A DNA stretch of 31,080 bases from a virus. A program made the position numbers and the translations under genes. The DNA is taken from positions 1-31,080 of the IMG/VR virus record IMGVR_UViG_3300033153_016016, one strand, 5' to 3'. Positions 1-4,812 of the stretch are shown piece by piece. The notes below the pieces were generated by a model, which worked only from the letters and a program-made list of their open reading frames with translations, searched no databases and had not been told where the DNA came from. Position 1 is the first letter of the stretch. Each line of letters opens with the position of its first letter.

Positions 1-249
1 TCACAGTCGCATTGCCAGGTATTTCCCTTTTGTAATCACCTTGGAGTTCTCAAGAATGTGTTGTATAATTTCTGGGCACGAAACGTCGGCGAGGGCAGTT
101 CCCCCGCCCCAGTGCCACACCTCTCCTCTTTTTTGGCAAAGCTCGACTAGACGGCGCATTTCACCATAACTCTTGCTGTCACATCGCCCAGCGTTTGCTA
201 ACCTTGCGGGGCAGGTCTTGCAAAAGCTTGGGATGCCATCTTTTTCCAT
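1..249 (-). CDS. Small Cys-containing protein, unknown function (82 aa)
   Basis: I do not recognise this protein. The start is ATG at 249, because AAGGAGG lies 8 bases upstream; a longer reading up to 378 would run into the next gene. The N-terminus has C-x2-C followed by a further Cys (FCKTCPARLANAGRC, about residues 7-21), and another Cys follows near residue 34, so a small metal knuckle is possible. The rest has a basic/acidic helix-like stretch and a Gly-rich WHWGGGTAL segment. It is the most downstream gene seen of the leftward block, and its stop codon is the first three bases of the window. Function unknown; the reading frame is supported by the ribosome binding site. Confidence 0.6.
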   Translation of the reverse strand: MEKDGIPSFCKTCPARLANAGRCDSKSYGEMRRLVELCQKRGEVWHWGGGTALADVSCPEIIQHILENSKVITKGKYLAMRL

Positions 250-263
250 ATCTCGTCCTCCTT

Positions 264-277
264 GCCACAATTGTGGC
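264..277. promoter_or_regulatory. 14-bp perfect palindrome in a 52-bp gap
   Basis: GCCACAATTGTGGC is a perfect palindrome directly upstream of the Shine-Dalgarno of the gene starting at 249. GCAATAACT, a core shared with the iteron family near 5.3 kb, lies just beyond it at 292-300. A dimeric repressor site or a short transcript hairpin would both fit. Confidence 0.4.
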
Positions 278-301
278 GTGGTATTGACAAGGTGCAATAA
301 C

Positions 302-553
302 TCACAGACTATGGAGAAGGGCGAATTCCCTATCCCATCTTGCCCCACACCCGGCTCTGCCTCCGAAGCCAGCTTCATGTAGGTCTTTGTGATTTTTTGG
401 CCGTGTACAGCGCCAGCTTAGGCTAGTTGCCAAGATGACTTCTTCACACATCGTGCTAGGGTCCCAACTCTTATCATGGTCTTGGTAATGTTCCTTTTCG
501 AGAATGTCCCCGTGCCATTCTGACACATCTATGACAAACTTCTTCGGTTCCAT
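302..553 (-). CDS. CTR-GH-HEA family protein, paralogue A (83 aa)
   Basis: One of three related small proteins in this block (others at 770-997 and 1342-1572). The shared part is the C-terminal half: here M-C near residue 36, then W-R-C-T-R-P-K-N-H, then L-H-E-A-G-F, a C-G-A-R-W, and an acidic/Leu tail. Spacing of Cys, His and Trp suggests a small metal site. A similar C-x-(8)-GH-x-(3)-H pattern occurs in short phage proteins, but I cannot name a family. GAGGAG stands about 12 bases upstream of the ATG, rather far but usable. The N-terminus (MEPKKFVIDVSEWHGD) is not shared with the paralogues. Function unknown. Confidence 0.65.
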   Translation of the reverse strand: MEPKKFVIDVSEWHGDILEKEHYQDHDKSWDPSTMCEEVILATSLSWRCTRPKNHKDLHEAGFGGRAGCGARWDREFALLHSL

Positions 554-556
554 GGC

Positions 557-760
557 TTATAACATCTCCTCTACTGTCGCCTTTCGGATTTCGTTTGCGC
601 TGAACGGGATGGGGTGCGATCCTGGGTGGTCTTTGTCCCGGCCAAAAATCGTCCTTGTCCCCACTCTTGTGACCTCAAAGAACTTGTCCACGAACGAACA
701 GCCCGTCTGTCTGTGGCACTTATGGTGAACTATGAGGTCACCGATCTTGAATTTGGACAT
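557..760 (-). CDS. Small SH3/KOW-like protein (67 aa)
   Basis: The start is ATG at 760, preceded by GGTGA with 5 bases of spacing; a GTG at 769 lies inside that ribosome binding site and is rejected. The protein begins MSKFKIGDLIVHHKC, the usual opening of a small beta-barrel (F-K-x-G-D-x-V), followed by F-F-E-V-T-R-V and R-T-I-F-G strands and an acidic tail. This supports an SH3-like or KOW-like barrel, a fold common in short viral nucleic-acid or protein binders. The family call is structural inference only. It is packed between two CTR-GH-HEA paralogues, with gaps under 10 bases, so it is surely in the same transcript. Confidence 0.6.
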   Translation of the reverse strand: MSKFKIGDLIVHHKCHRQTGCSFVDKFFEVTRVGTRTIFGRDKDHPGSHPIPFSANEIRKATVEEML

Positions 761-769
761 GAGTCTCAC

Positions 770-997
770 CTATAATTGCATCGCCAGTATCTTGGGCATT
801 ATCTCTGCCATTTCCTCTTTTGTGCCCCAAATTGCGTAACAGGTGTAGCCGCCCGCCTCGTGCGGGCCACTATGGCCACGGCTGCGGGTACATATGAAGC
901 CATCTTTATGGTCCTTGACCTGGCATGAGAGCGAACAAGGGTCGTGATCCTTAAAGAGAACTCGGTGACTCGATCCTTCATATCTTACCGTTTTCAT
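770..997 (-). CDS. CTR-GH-HEA family protein, paralogue B (75 aa)
   Basis: Second member of the triplicated family. The signature is clearest here: C-S-L-S-C, then F-I-C-T-R-S-R-G-H-S-G-P-H-E-A-G, then C-Y-A-I-W, spanning roughly residues 22-58. The four Cys and two His could hold one metal ion. The N-terminus (MKTVRYEGSSHRVLFKDHDPC) shares KDHD with paralogues A and C, so homology extends beyond the knuckle. A GAGGGGGAG ribosome binding site precedes the ATG. The gene ends 10 bases before the start of the SH3-like gene. Role unknown; early position and small size suggest a host-interaction or regulatory protein. Confidence 0.7.
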   Translation of the reverse strand: MKTVRYEGSSHRVLFKDHDPCSLSCQVKDHKDGFICTRSRGHSGPHEAGGYTCYAIWGTKEEMAEIMPKILAMQL

Positions 998-1027
998 AGC
1001 TCCCCCTCTCTTTGGTCGGGCCCGCGC

Positions 1028-1201
1028 TTAGAGACTATTGAGCAACCTTCTTTCTTCGAGGATCTCAGTTTTGGCCTCTTCTGGGAGGAAGCGCCAGAAC
1101 TCTGCACAGGCACTACATATCTTTTTGCGGTCTTCGGTCCATTCGCCTACATTGCTTTTGCAGCAGGATAGTATGCCGCGGACTAGGTGCTCATAGTTCA
1201 T
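1028..1201 (-). CDS. Small Cys-rich protein (57 aa)
   Basis: Starts at ATG 1201 with GAGG 7-8 bases upstream; a TTG at 1237 has no support. The protein has C-C at about residues 13-14 and C-S-A-C at about 31-34, so two Cys pairs 17 residues apart could make a small zinc site. The C-terminal half is a charged helix (FLPEEAKTEILEERRLL). I do not recognise the family. The 140 bases upstream are a regulatory gap with two copies of the recurring GCAATA element, so this gene may have its own promoter or operator. Confidence 0.6.
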   Translation of the reverse strand: MNYEHLVRGILSCCKSNVGEWTEDRKKICSACAEFWRFLPEEAKTEILEERRLLNSL

Positions 1202-1272
1202 ATTTTTGCCTCTATTCTCACAGGAAAAGGAACGCAAGAAGACATAGGGAAAAGGACTAGGGGTTCATTTTC

Positions 1273-1340
1273 GATTCTGATGAATCTCAATGAACGCTTG
1301 TAGCAATAACCGTTCTCAACGGTCGCTTGTGCAATAGCTG
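1273..1340. promoter_or_regulatory. Regulatory gap with GAACGC/GCAATA element, copy 1, and hairpins
   Basis: The 140-base gap at 1202-1341 holds no gene. At 1290-1318 there is ATGAACGCTTGT followed by A and GCAATAACCG and TTCTCA. The same arrangement returns at 1596-1624 and, more loosely, at 2540-2567. A second partial copy (CGCTTGT then GCAATAGCTG) lies at 1324-1340. Overlapping inverted repeats are GATTC/GAATC (1273-1286) and ACCGTT/AACGGT (1309-1323, 3-base loop). The gap precedes the leftward gene starting at 1201. No clear TATA box is seen, so an operator or processing element is as likely as a promoter. Confidence 0.5.
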
Positions 1341-1341
1341 T

Positions 1342-1572
1342 TTAGATTTTCTCCGCGACTGCTCTGAGATGGTCCCATCTGGCGCAGCAGTGGCCTACGC
1401 CGGCTGCCTCACACATGTCGGCGTGGCCTTTCTTTCTGGTACAGATGAATGTGTTTGTGAATGGGTCTTCGCGCCCGCATAGATTCTTTTCCCCGTTATT
1501 ATGATCTTTGTATATGAGTGGTTCTACTATGCCTTTTTGTCTAAAGGCATGAAAATCTTCTGGTTGTTTCAT
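1342..1572 (-). CDS. CTR-GH-HEA family protein, paralogue C (76 aa)
   Basis: Third member of the family. It carries N-L-C-G-R, then F-I-C-T-R-K-K-G-H-A-D-M-C-E-A-A-G, then C-C-A-R-W-D-H, about residues 32-68. The first His of the H-E-A motif is replaced by Cys (M-C-E-A), which would still bind metal. IYKDHNNGEK matches the KDHD region of paralogue B. GGAG stands 8 bases before the ATG. The C-terminus ends in a short helix (LRAVAEKI). The gene is flanked on both sides by copies of the GAACGC/GCAATA element, which suggests separate control. Function unknown. Confidence 0.7.
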   Translation of the reverse strand: MKQPEDFHAFRQKGIVEPLIYKDHNNGEKNLCGREDPFTNTFICTRKKGHADMCEAAGVGHCCARWDHLRAVAEKI

Positions 1573-1595
1573 AGTTCATTCTCCTGTTCAGTCGA

Positions 1596-1624
1596 ATGAA
1601 CGCTTGTGCAATAGCCGGTTCTCA
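1596..1624. promoter_or_regulatory. GAACGC/GCAATA element, copy 2
   Basis: ATGAACGCTTGT is followed directly by GCAATAGCCGG and TTCTCA, matching the copy at 1290-1318 apart from a shifted single base and one substitution. GAACGC and GGTTC form an imperfect dyad around the GCAATAGC core. It sits about 24 bases upstream of the ATG of the leftward gene starting at 1572, a place where an operator would act. Confidence 0.5.
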
Positions 1625-1653
1625 CACTGTGTGGGCCACTGCTTCGGCGTTGC

Positions 1654-1719
1654 TCAGTTTGTGGTTGGCTGTGGCATTATCCGGACCCATGTGCCCACCT
1701 TGACATCTTTCGGACTCAT
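1654..1719 (-). CDS. Possible 21-residue micro-protein
   Basis: The ATG overlaps the TGA of the gene at 1716-1835 in an ATGA junction, the usual coupling in this genome. It reads MSPKDVKVGTWVRIMPQPTTN and stops. V-K-V-G-T-W-V-R-I resembles the first strand of an SH3-like barrel, so it may be the remains of a longer protein or a real micro-protein. There is no independent ribosome binding site beyond the coupling, so support is thin. Confidence 0.25.
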   Translation of the reverse strand: MSPKDVKVGTWVRIMPQPTTN

Positions 1720-1835
1720 TCGCCGCACCTGTCACAGACACCTTTTGTTGCATTGGCTCTGGCGTCCCTTTTCTTTTCCTTTATTGTTTCCTTTTGGCAT
1801 TCTGCTAGCATTAAGCAGTTATAGCACAGCCCCAT
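1716..1835 (-). CDS. Zinc-ribbon mini-protein (39 aa)
   Basis: A 39-residue protein with C-Y-N-C at residues 4-7, a further Cys at 13, and C-D-R-C-G at about 34-38, joined by a Lys/Glu-rich helix. Two C-x2-C pairs are the layout of a rubredoxin-like zinc ribbon. The start is supported by GGGAG 5-6 bases before the ATG, and the gene follows the 45-residue zinc ribbon after only 9 bases. Probably a nucleic-acid or protein-binding module; no family recognised. It is too short for most gene finders, but the ribosome binding site and Cys pattern make it credible. Confidence 0.6.
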   Translation of the reverse strand: MGLCYNCLMLAECQKETIKEKKRDARANATKGVCDRCGE

Positions 1836-1844
1836 GTTTCTCCC

Positions 1845-1982
1845 TCAGATTCTTGCCTTGCATCCGCCGCACAGATTGTTCTCGTCTCTCTTCCTCAGCT
1901 TGCTGCATATATCGCAGTTTCCGATGTTGTTCCCTCTCCCCGGGCGGGTCGAGTGAACGCTTGTATAGTTTTTATTGGTCAT
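1845..1982 (-). CDS. Zinc-ribbon mini-protein (45 aa)
   Basis: Reads MTNKNYTSVHSTRPGRG, then N-C-D-I-C at residues 22-26, a charged KLRKRDEN helix, and C-G-G-C at 38-41, ending KARI. The two C-x2-C pairs mark a short zinc ribbon. The ATG at 1982 is preceded by GGACGTGA, one mismatch from the full GGAGGTGA Shine-Dalgarno. The upstream leader is structured (see 1983-2144). GAACGCTTGT, the left half of the regional regulatory element, occurs inside its coding sequence near 1955. Function unknown; likely a small binding protein cotranscribed with the 39-residue zinc ribbon that follows. Confidence 0.6.
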   Translation of the reverse strand: MTNKNYTSVHSTRPGRGNNIGNCDICSKLRKRDENNLCGGCKARI

Positions 1983-2144
1983 TATTTCACGTCCTAACAA
2001 GCGTCCGTGGAGGCGTCTGCCGACACGGACTCACCAAATGAAGCCACTTGAAGCGGCTTTAATAAAAAAAAGAGATGTTCATAGTCCTCCGGACTCTGAC
2101 CATCGTTTGAAAAATGTTCATTCGGGTCCTGGGACTCGAATGGA
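1983..2144 (-). terminator. Structured gap with T8 run, hairpins and leader
   Basis: This 162-base gap contains no gene. Read leftward after the gene ending at 2145 it holds a hairpin CATTCG/CGAATG with inner GTCC/GGAC (2116-2141), a second hairpin AGTCC/GGACT (about 2083-2096), and then a run of eight T on the minus strand (2064-2071), typical of archaeal termination. Beyond the T run come a hairpin AAGCC/GGCTT (2041-2060) and a perfect 7-bp stem GTCCGTG/CACGGAC (2003-2030) in the leader of the gene starting at 1982. Termination plus a new leader is the simplest reading. Confidence 0.5.
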
Positions 2145-2462
2145 CTACTCCCTGTCTAGGACTGCGACGACCTCGGCTGCCCTGAACTCGGGCAACTTCT
2201 CATTGCCTTCCTTGTCCAGCTTGCCCGGCCTCTTGTACCACTCTATCACGTCCTTCAGTGGCATCTGCCTTGGCTCGCCATCCTTGTGCTCTTGGGTCCA
2301 TTTCAGCATCTGCGGTGCATCTATCACGTTGCCATCCTTTACAAGGATTTCTCCGTGAAAGAATCCCAACTCCAGGTCCACTGCGTAGGTCTTGTGGTCA
2401 TCTGCCGCGGGATACATTGCAGCTGGCAATGCTGGCTTGGCCTCTTTCTCATTCTCTTCCAT
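2145..2462 (-). CDS. Acidic W-T-Q / EWYKRPGK family protein, paralogue 1 (105 aa)
   Basis: Unknown family, but clearly paralogous to the protein at 3638-4021: both have M-Y-P-A-x-D-D, V-D-L-E-L-x-F, x-A-P/C-Q-M-L-x-W-T-Q, L-K-D-V-I-E-W-Y-K-R-P-G-K and P-E-F-R-x-A. The start has a perfect GGAGGTGA ribosome binding site, among the strongest in the window, so high expression is likely. The protein is strongly acidic with no membrane segment or Cys. The alternating strands and single amphipathic helix suggest a compact alpha/beta fold. Charge and early position would suit a DNA-mimic or host-protein binder, but that is speculation. A 9-bp inverted repeat lies in its leader. Confidence 0.7.
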   Translation of the reverse strand: MEENEKEAKPALPAAMYPAADDHKTYAVDLELGFFHGEILVKDGNVIDAPQMLKWTQEHKDGEPRQMPLKDVIEWYKRPGKLDKEGNEKLPEFRAAEVVAVLDRE

Positions 2463-2517
2463 TCGTTCTCACCTCCTATTCTTTTACGCACGACGCGCTT
2501 CAATAGTTCAAGCGTGG

Positions 2518-2567
2518 AGTGCGTTCTCGACGCTGTCTCGAACGCACTATGCAGTAACTGCGTTCTC
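2518..2567. promoter_or_regulatory. 9-bp inverted repeat plus GAACGC/GCARTA element, copy 3
   Basis: AGTGCGTTC (2518-2526) and GAACGCACT (2540-2548) form a perfect 9-bp inverted repeat in the leader of the gene starting at 2462. GAACGC of its right arm also starts a third, looser copy of the regional element: GAACGC, ACTAT, GCAGTAACTG, then CGTTCTC (2540-2567). The right part overlaps the last codons of the gene at 2547-2774. The dyad layout suggests a protein binding site or transcript hairpin. Confidence 0.5.
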
Positions 2568-2774
2568 GGCATTTATCTTTAACAGGCGCAATTCGAACGC
2601 TTTCATTTCGTCTTTTGTTGCGGGTCGGATGTGTACTTCTTCTCCGTTTCTTAGTGCTATTGTGATAAAGCCCCAGTCTGTGCGGGCGATTCCGCCCTCT
2701 TTTATTTCATACACGGGACTCATTATGGTCCCGGAGTCTTCATAGAATCTATCTCCGATAAATATTACTTTCAT
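2547..2774 (-). CDS. Small beta-rich protein (75 aa)
   Basis: Begins MKVIFIGDRFYEDSG at ATG 2774, with GAGGTGA five bases upstream; a GTG at 2783 lies inside that ribosome binding site and is rejected. Alternating hydrophobic strands (VIFIGD, SPVYEI, GFITIAL, EVHIRP) then a C-terminal helix (TKDEMKAFELRLLKI) suggest a small barrel with a terminal helix. No Cys, no membrane segment, no family recognised. It lies in the leftward block between the acidic paralogue and a basic protein. The last residues (A-V-T-A) are encoded by the GCAGTAACT core of a regulatory element. Confidence 0.6.
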   Translation of the reverse strand: MKVIFIGDRFYEDSGTIMSPVYEIKEGGIARTDWGFITIALRNGEEVHIRPATKDEMKAFELRLLKINAENAVTA

Positions 2775-2803
2775 CCTTTTCACCTCTTAATAAGAGCGAC
2801 CAT

Positions 2804-2965
2804 TCACAGCGCCCCCGCAACCTTGAAGGGCTTCTCCCTGTGGATCTTTTTCTTGATCCTTGTGGCGCGCTTCTCACCTATTTTTCCTTTGCCTCGGATC
2901 TTTTTCTTTGGAGCAAACGGAGTCTTCTCATTCGAATGGATGTATGGCATTCCCTTCTTTGGCAT
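2804..2965 (-). CDS. Very basic small protein (53 aa)
   Basis: Starts MPKKGMPYIHSNEK at ATG 2965, with GAGGT about 7 bases upstream. About a third of its residues are Lys or Arg, concentrated in KKKIRGKGKIGEKR and RIKKKIHREK. This suggests a nucleic-acid binding tail or ribosomal-protein-like peptide, but no fold or family can be named. The ATG overlaps the end of the frameshifted zinc-ribbon reading frame (TAATG junction). An upstream start at 2998 is less likely, as it lies within that zinc-ribbon frame. Confidence 0.55.
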   Translation of the reverse strand: MPKKGMPYIHSNEKTPFAPKKKIRGKGKIGEKRATRIKKKIHREKPFKVAGAL

Positions 2966-3070
2966 TACACAACCTCTGATGGTATCGGTTGATTGCATTT
3001 AGGACATTTCAACAACATGCAATCGACATCTTCTCCGCAATGGAAGCACTTGACGACTCTGTATGACATC
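2965..3070 (-). pseudogene. Zinc-ribbon mini-protein with apparent 1-base frameshift
   Basis: One frame encodes R-V-V-K-C-F-H-C-G-E-D-V-D-C, then K-C-P-K-C-N-Q-P-I-P and a stop overlapping the next ATG (TAATG), a typical C-x2-C plus C-P-x-C zinc ribbon. That frame has no ATG, GTG or TTG start. The only ATG with a ribosome binding site (ATG at 3070, reading M-S-Y) is one base out of frame, and the two would join if one A near 3060 were absent. Either the gene is broken, the assembly has an extra base, or expression uses frameshifting. About 34 residues when repaired. Confidence 0.45.
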
Positions 3071-3223
3071 TTACTTCTCCTTCTCGTCGATGATTGTCAT
3101 CAGGCCTTTTGTGGCTATGTTCTCCGTTGACCCGTTTGTGTATCTCAGCATAGCCGTAAGCTTGTCCTTGAAGATTATGCTTATTATCTTGCGGTGTTCT
3201 CCATTTTCAAATATCACAATCAT
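3071..3223 (-). CDS. Small beta-rich protein (50 aa)
   Basis: Begins MIVIFENGEHRK with GAGGTGA four bases before the ATG. It reads as three or four strands (MIVIFE, KIISIIF, LTAMLRY) and ends in GLMTIIDEKEK. The pattern resembles short phage proteins of the type that set a strand-turn-strand around N-G, but no family is recognised. It is packed 4 bases after the gene starting at 3512. No Cys or membrane segment. Function unknown. Confidence 0.6.
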   Translation of the reverse strand: MIVIFENGEHRKIISIIFKDKLTAMLRYTNGSTENIATKGLMTIIDEKEK

Positions 3224-3227
3224 AATT

Positions 3228-3512
3228 TCACCTCTTCTTTCTGTGTTGGACGAAGGCTGGGTGCCACTGCATGTGGCCTTCGTGCCTATGGTTCTCGACA
3301 AGTGCGCCCCTGAAGAAGCCCATCCTTCGTTCCTCATCTGGGCGCGATGACAGCTTTGGTATGGATTCGTGCTCCTTTTTGCGGGCCACCTTGTCCTGTT
3401 TGCCCTGTATCTCGCGGATTTCTTGGCGAAGCTCGACGACTGTAACTGTGCTGTCGTCCGGCTTCTCAAGAGCCCAGCACACAATGTTATCCCATTTCTC
3501 TTTTTCTTTCAT
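3228..3512 (-). CDS. Charged coiled-coil-like protein (94 aa)
   Basis: ATG at 3512 follows AAGGTGA with four bases of spacing. The protein starts MKEKEKWDNIVCWALEK, then T-V-T-V-V-E-L-R-Q-E-I-R-E-I-Q-G-K, a probable coiled-coil of about 30 residues, then a basic/acidic tail with several His (VENHRHEGHMQWHPAF, near residues 76-91). Metal binding by the His cluster is possible but not supported by a known motif. No family recognised. It is preceded by a gap with three tandem hairpins, so it may head its own transcript. Confidence 0.55.
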   Translation of the reverse strand: MKEKEKWDNIVCWALEKPDDSTVTVVELRQEIREIQGKQDKVARKKEHESIPKLSSRPDEERRMGFFRGALVENHRHEGHMQWHPAFVQHRKKR

Positions 3513-3534
3513 AATCTCACCTTGAAATGTAAGT

Positions 3535-3627
3535 GCCCAGCTTTGGGGTACCCGTGCTGGGCGACGGGCGAACATAAACCTCTGTTAGCGGAGGTTTGAG
3601 AGTAAGTAGCCAGGGTTTCCCCTGGCT
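3535..3627. ncRNA. Three tandem hairpins in an intergenic gap
   Basis: The 125-base gap between the leftward genes ending at 3638 and starting at 3512 has three perfect inverted repeats in a row: GCCCAGC/GCTGGGC (3535-3562), AAACCTC/GAGGTTT (3576-3597, 8-base loop) and AGCCAGGG/CCCTGGCT (3608-3627, 4-base loop). The first arm spans a GGGGTACCC near-palindrome in its loop. No T run follows, so this is not a usual archaeal terminator. A structured leader, processing site or small RNA are the options. Confidence 0.4.
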
Positions 3628-3637
3628 TGGGCTCCTC

Positions 3638-4021
3638 CTAGAGGATGCCCACGATTTTGGCGCTCCTGAACTCTGGCGCCTTTGTTTCTCCTTCCGCGTC
3701 TGTCTTGCCAGGGCGCTTGTACCACTCGATGACATCCTTCAGTTGTGTCCTTCTTGGCGTTCTCCCCTCATCATTGTAGTGCTGAGTCCAGTTCAGCATC
3801 TGGGGGCAGTCCACGACGATGCCCTTCTTGACCAGCAACTCGGCGCTGCAGAAAGACAGCTCAAGGTCGACGATGTATATGGTCTCGTCATCCTCTGCTG
3901 GGTACATGGCTACCGGAAGCGCAGGCAATGCTGCTACCGGGGCAGGCTCTGGTGGGTTCGTTGAACCGTCCGATTCAACGGACTCGGGGACGGGAGTTCC
4001 GTCCGGCTCGTTTTCGCTCAT
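3638..4021 (-). CDS. Acidic W-T-Q / EWYKRPGK family protein, paralogue 2 (127 aa)
   Basis: Paralogue of the 105-residue protein at 2145-2462, sharing MYPA-x-DD, V-D-L-E-L-S-F, C-P-Q-M-L-N-W-T-Q, L-K-D-V-I-E-W-Y-K-R-P-G-K and P-E-F-R-S-A. It carries an extra N-terminal Pro/Ala/Glu-rich linker of about 35 residues (PESVESDGSTNPPEPAPVAAL), probably disordered. No Shine-Dalgarno is visible before the ATG at 4021, unlike the paralogue, so leaderless or coupled translation is possible. Two diverged copies 1.2 kb apart in one early block suggest duplication followed by specialisation. Function unknown. Confidence 0.65.
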   Translation of the reverse strand: MSENEPDGTPVPESVESDGSTNPPEPAPVAALPALPVAMYPAEDDETIYIVDLELSFCSAELLVKKGIVVDCPQMLNWTQHYNDEGRTPRRTQLKDVIEWYKRPGKTDAEGETKAPEFRSAKIVGIL

Positions 4022-4060
4022 CGTTAGATTTGAGCGGAATAAGAGCCGCAGTCGATGACC

Positions 4061-4372
4061 TCATCGACTCACGGTGTTGCAAAGGAAACATGTTAGGTGC
4101 TGGACGCGGTTGCGGTCACTGAACTCGGCGCTCCAGTGCGACTTTGCATAGACGACCTCATTGTTGTGCTCGGTGATTTGGCCACAATGATTGCAGTAAT
4201 GCAGGGCGTTCATGGCCATGTCGGTTGGTACATTGAACGTTTCATCCATTCTGATTGGGTCGCCCTTTTCGTTTGTGAAGTTACTTCTCGGGGCGGCTGG
4301 TTCGTTGTACAGCGGGTCAACCTCAGTGACTGGGCGAAGTCTTGGTTCCCGGCCAGGGTATAGCGCGCTCAT
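4061..4372 (-). CDS. Zinc-ribbon protein (103 aa)
   Basis: ATG at 4372 (MSALYPGREPRLRP) is preceded by AAGGTGA and overlaps the stop of the small upstream gene in an ATGA junction; longer readings are therefore rejected. The second half holds C-N-H-C (about residues 60-63) and C-F-L-C (about 96-99), separated by a strand-rich stretch with several Asn, His and Trp. This is the layout of a treble-clef or zinc-ribbon domain. The N-terminal 50 residues are Pro-rich and likely flexible. Probably a small nucleic-acid or protein binder; no family recognised. Confidence 0.6.
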   Translation of the reverse strand: MSALYPGREPRLRPVTEVDPLYNEPAAPRSNFTNEKGDPIRMDETFNVPTDMAMNALHYCNHCGQITEHNNEVVYAKSHWSAEFSDRNRVQHLTCFLCNTVSR

Positions 4373-4494
4373 TGTTTCACCTTCTTTGCCCTCGCTGGCG
4401 AACTCAGAGCTTCGTGGAACATCACGATTGGGAACTTGAAACCACCGGACAGGGCCGCTTCCCATGGCGGGCAGAGCATCGGGAGGAGTCTCAT
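4369..4494 (-). CDS. Small hydrophobic/basic protein (41 aa)
   Basis: Its ATG overlaps the TGA of the upstream gene (4491-4793) and its TGA overlaps the ATG of the next gene (4061-4372), so it fits exactly between them through two ATGA couplings. It reads MRLLPMLCPPWEAALSGGF, continues with KFPIVMFHEALSSPARA and ends KKVKQ. There is no clear membrane helix or motif. The double coupling is the main evidence, as the composition alone would not convince. It may serve mainly to carry translating ribosomes to the zinc-ribbon gene. Confidence 0.45.
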   Translation of the reverse strand: MRLLPMLCPPWEAALSGGFKFPIVMFHEALSSPARAKKVKQ

Positions 4495-4793
4495 TCAATC
4501 AACCTCCGCAGCCATGCAAGGACGCCCTTTGGTTTCTTGAGACTTGCAAGCAGTTCCTCCTGGGCCCTGATAGCTCTGGGTGTGACTATGATGTCGGGAT
4601 GCTCCCATAGATACCGAGCGTAGTCGAGGTCATCCACGAACTTGTCCCCGTGGCCCCAGTGCTCGGCCAGCCAACAAGTGTCGCACTGTATCTTTGCACC
4701 CGGCTGGGGTTCAAGGTCGAGGAACCACATTGGGTCTTGGCAGTCACAGCATTCCGTTGCGGGCTCTGTTGTTACGCACTCGTTCGATGTCAT
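4491..4793 (-). CDS. Zinc-ribbon protein, first gene of the leftward block (100 aa)
   Basis: N-terminal third holds E-C-C-D-C-Q-D (residues 14-18) and I-Q-C-D-T-C-W (about 36-40), a four-Cys zinc ribbon, followed by W-G-H-G-D-K-F-V-D-D. The C-terminal part is helical and basic (PRAIRAQEELLASLKKPKGVLAWLRRL). A DNA- or RNA-binding regulator is a fair guess, but no family is recognised. No Shine-Dalgarno precedes the ATG; instead an 8-bp inverted repeat (4785-4812) overlaps the start codon. It is the first recognisable gene leftward from the 5 kb control region. Confidence 0.65.
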   Translation of the reverse strand: MTSNECVTTEPATECCDCQDPMWFLDLEPQPGAKIQCDTCWLAEHWGHGDKFVDDLDYARYLWEHPDIIVTPRAIRAQEELLASLKKPKGVLAWLRRLIE

Positions 4794-4812
4794 CGCTCGC
4801 GATGTGACATCG
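4785..4812. promoter_or_regulatory. Inverted repeat over the start of the first leftward gene
   Basis: CGATGTCA (4785-4792) and TGACATCG (4805-4812) form a perfect 8-bp inverted repeat with a 12-base centre that includes the ATG complement (4791-4793). It could be an operator for autoregulation or a hairpin that hides the start codon in the transcript. No Shine-Dalgarno is present to compete with it. Confidence 0.45.

Noticed and set aside
1604-2041. A 145-codon open frame on the plus strand
   Set aside because: Cys/Ser/Phe/Arg-rich composition, no ribosome binding site, and the opposite strand holds two coupled zinc-ribbon mini-genes with good Shine-Dalgarno sites.
2085-2160. A tRNA-like T-arm (GACTCGAATGG region)
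   Set aside because: No complete cloverleaf, anticodon stem or acceptor stem could be assembled on either strand.
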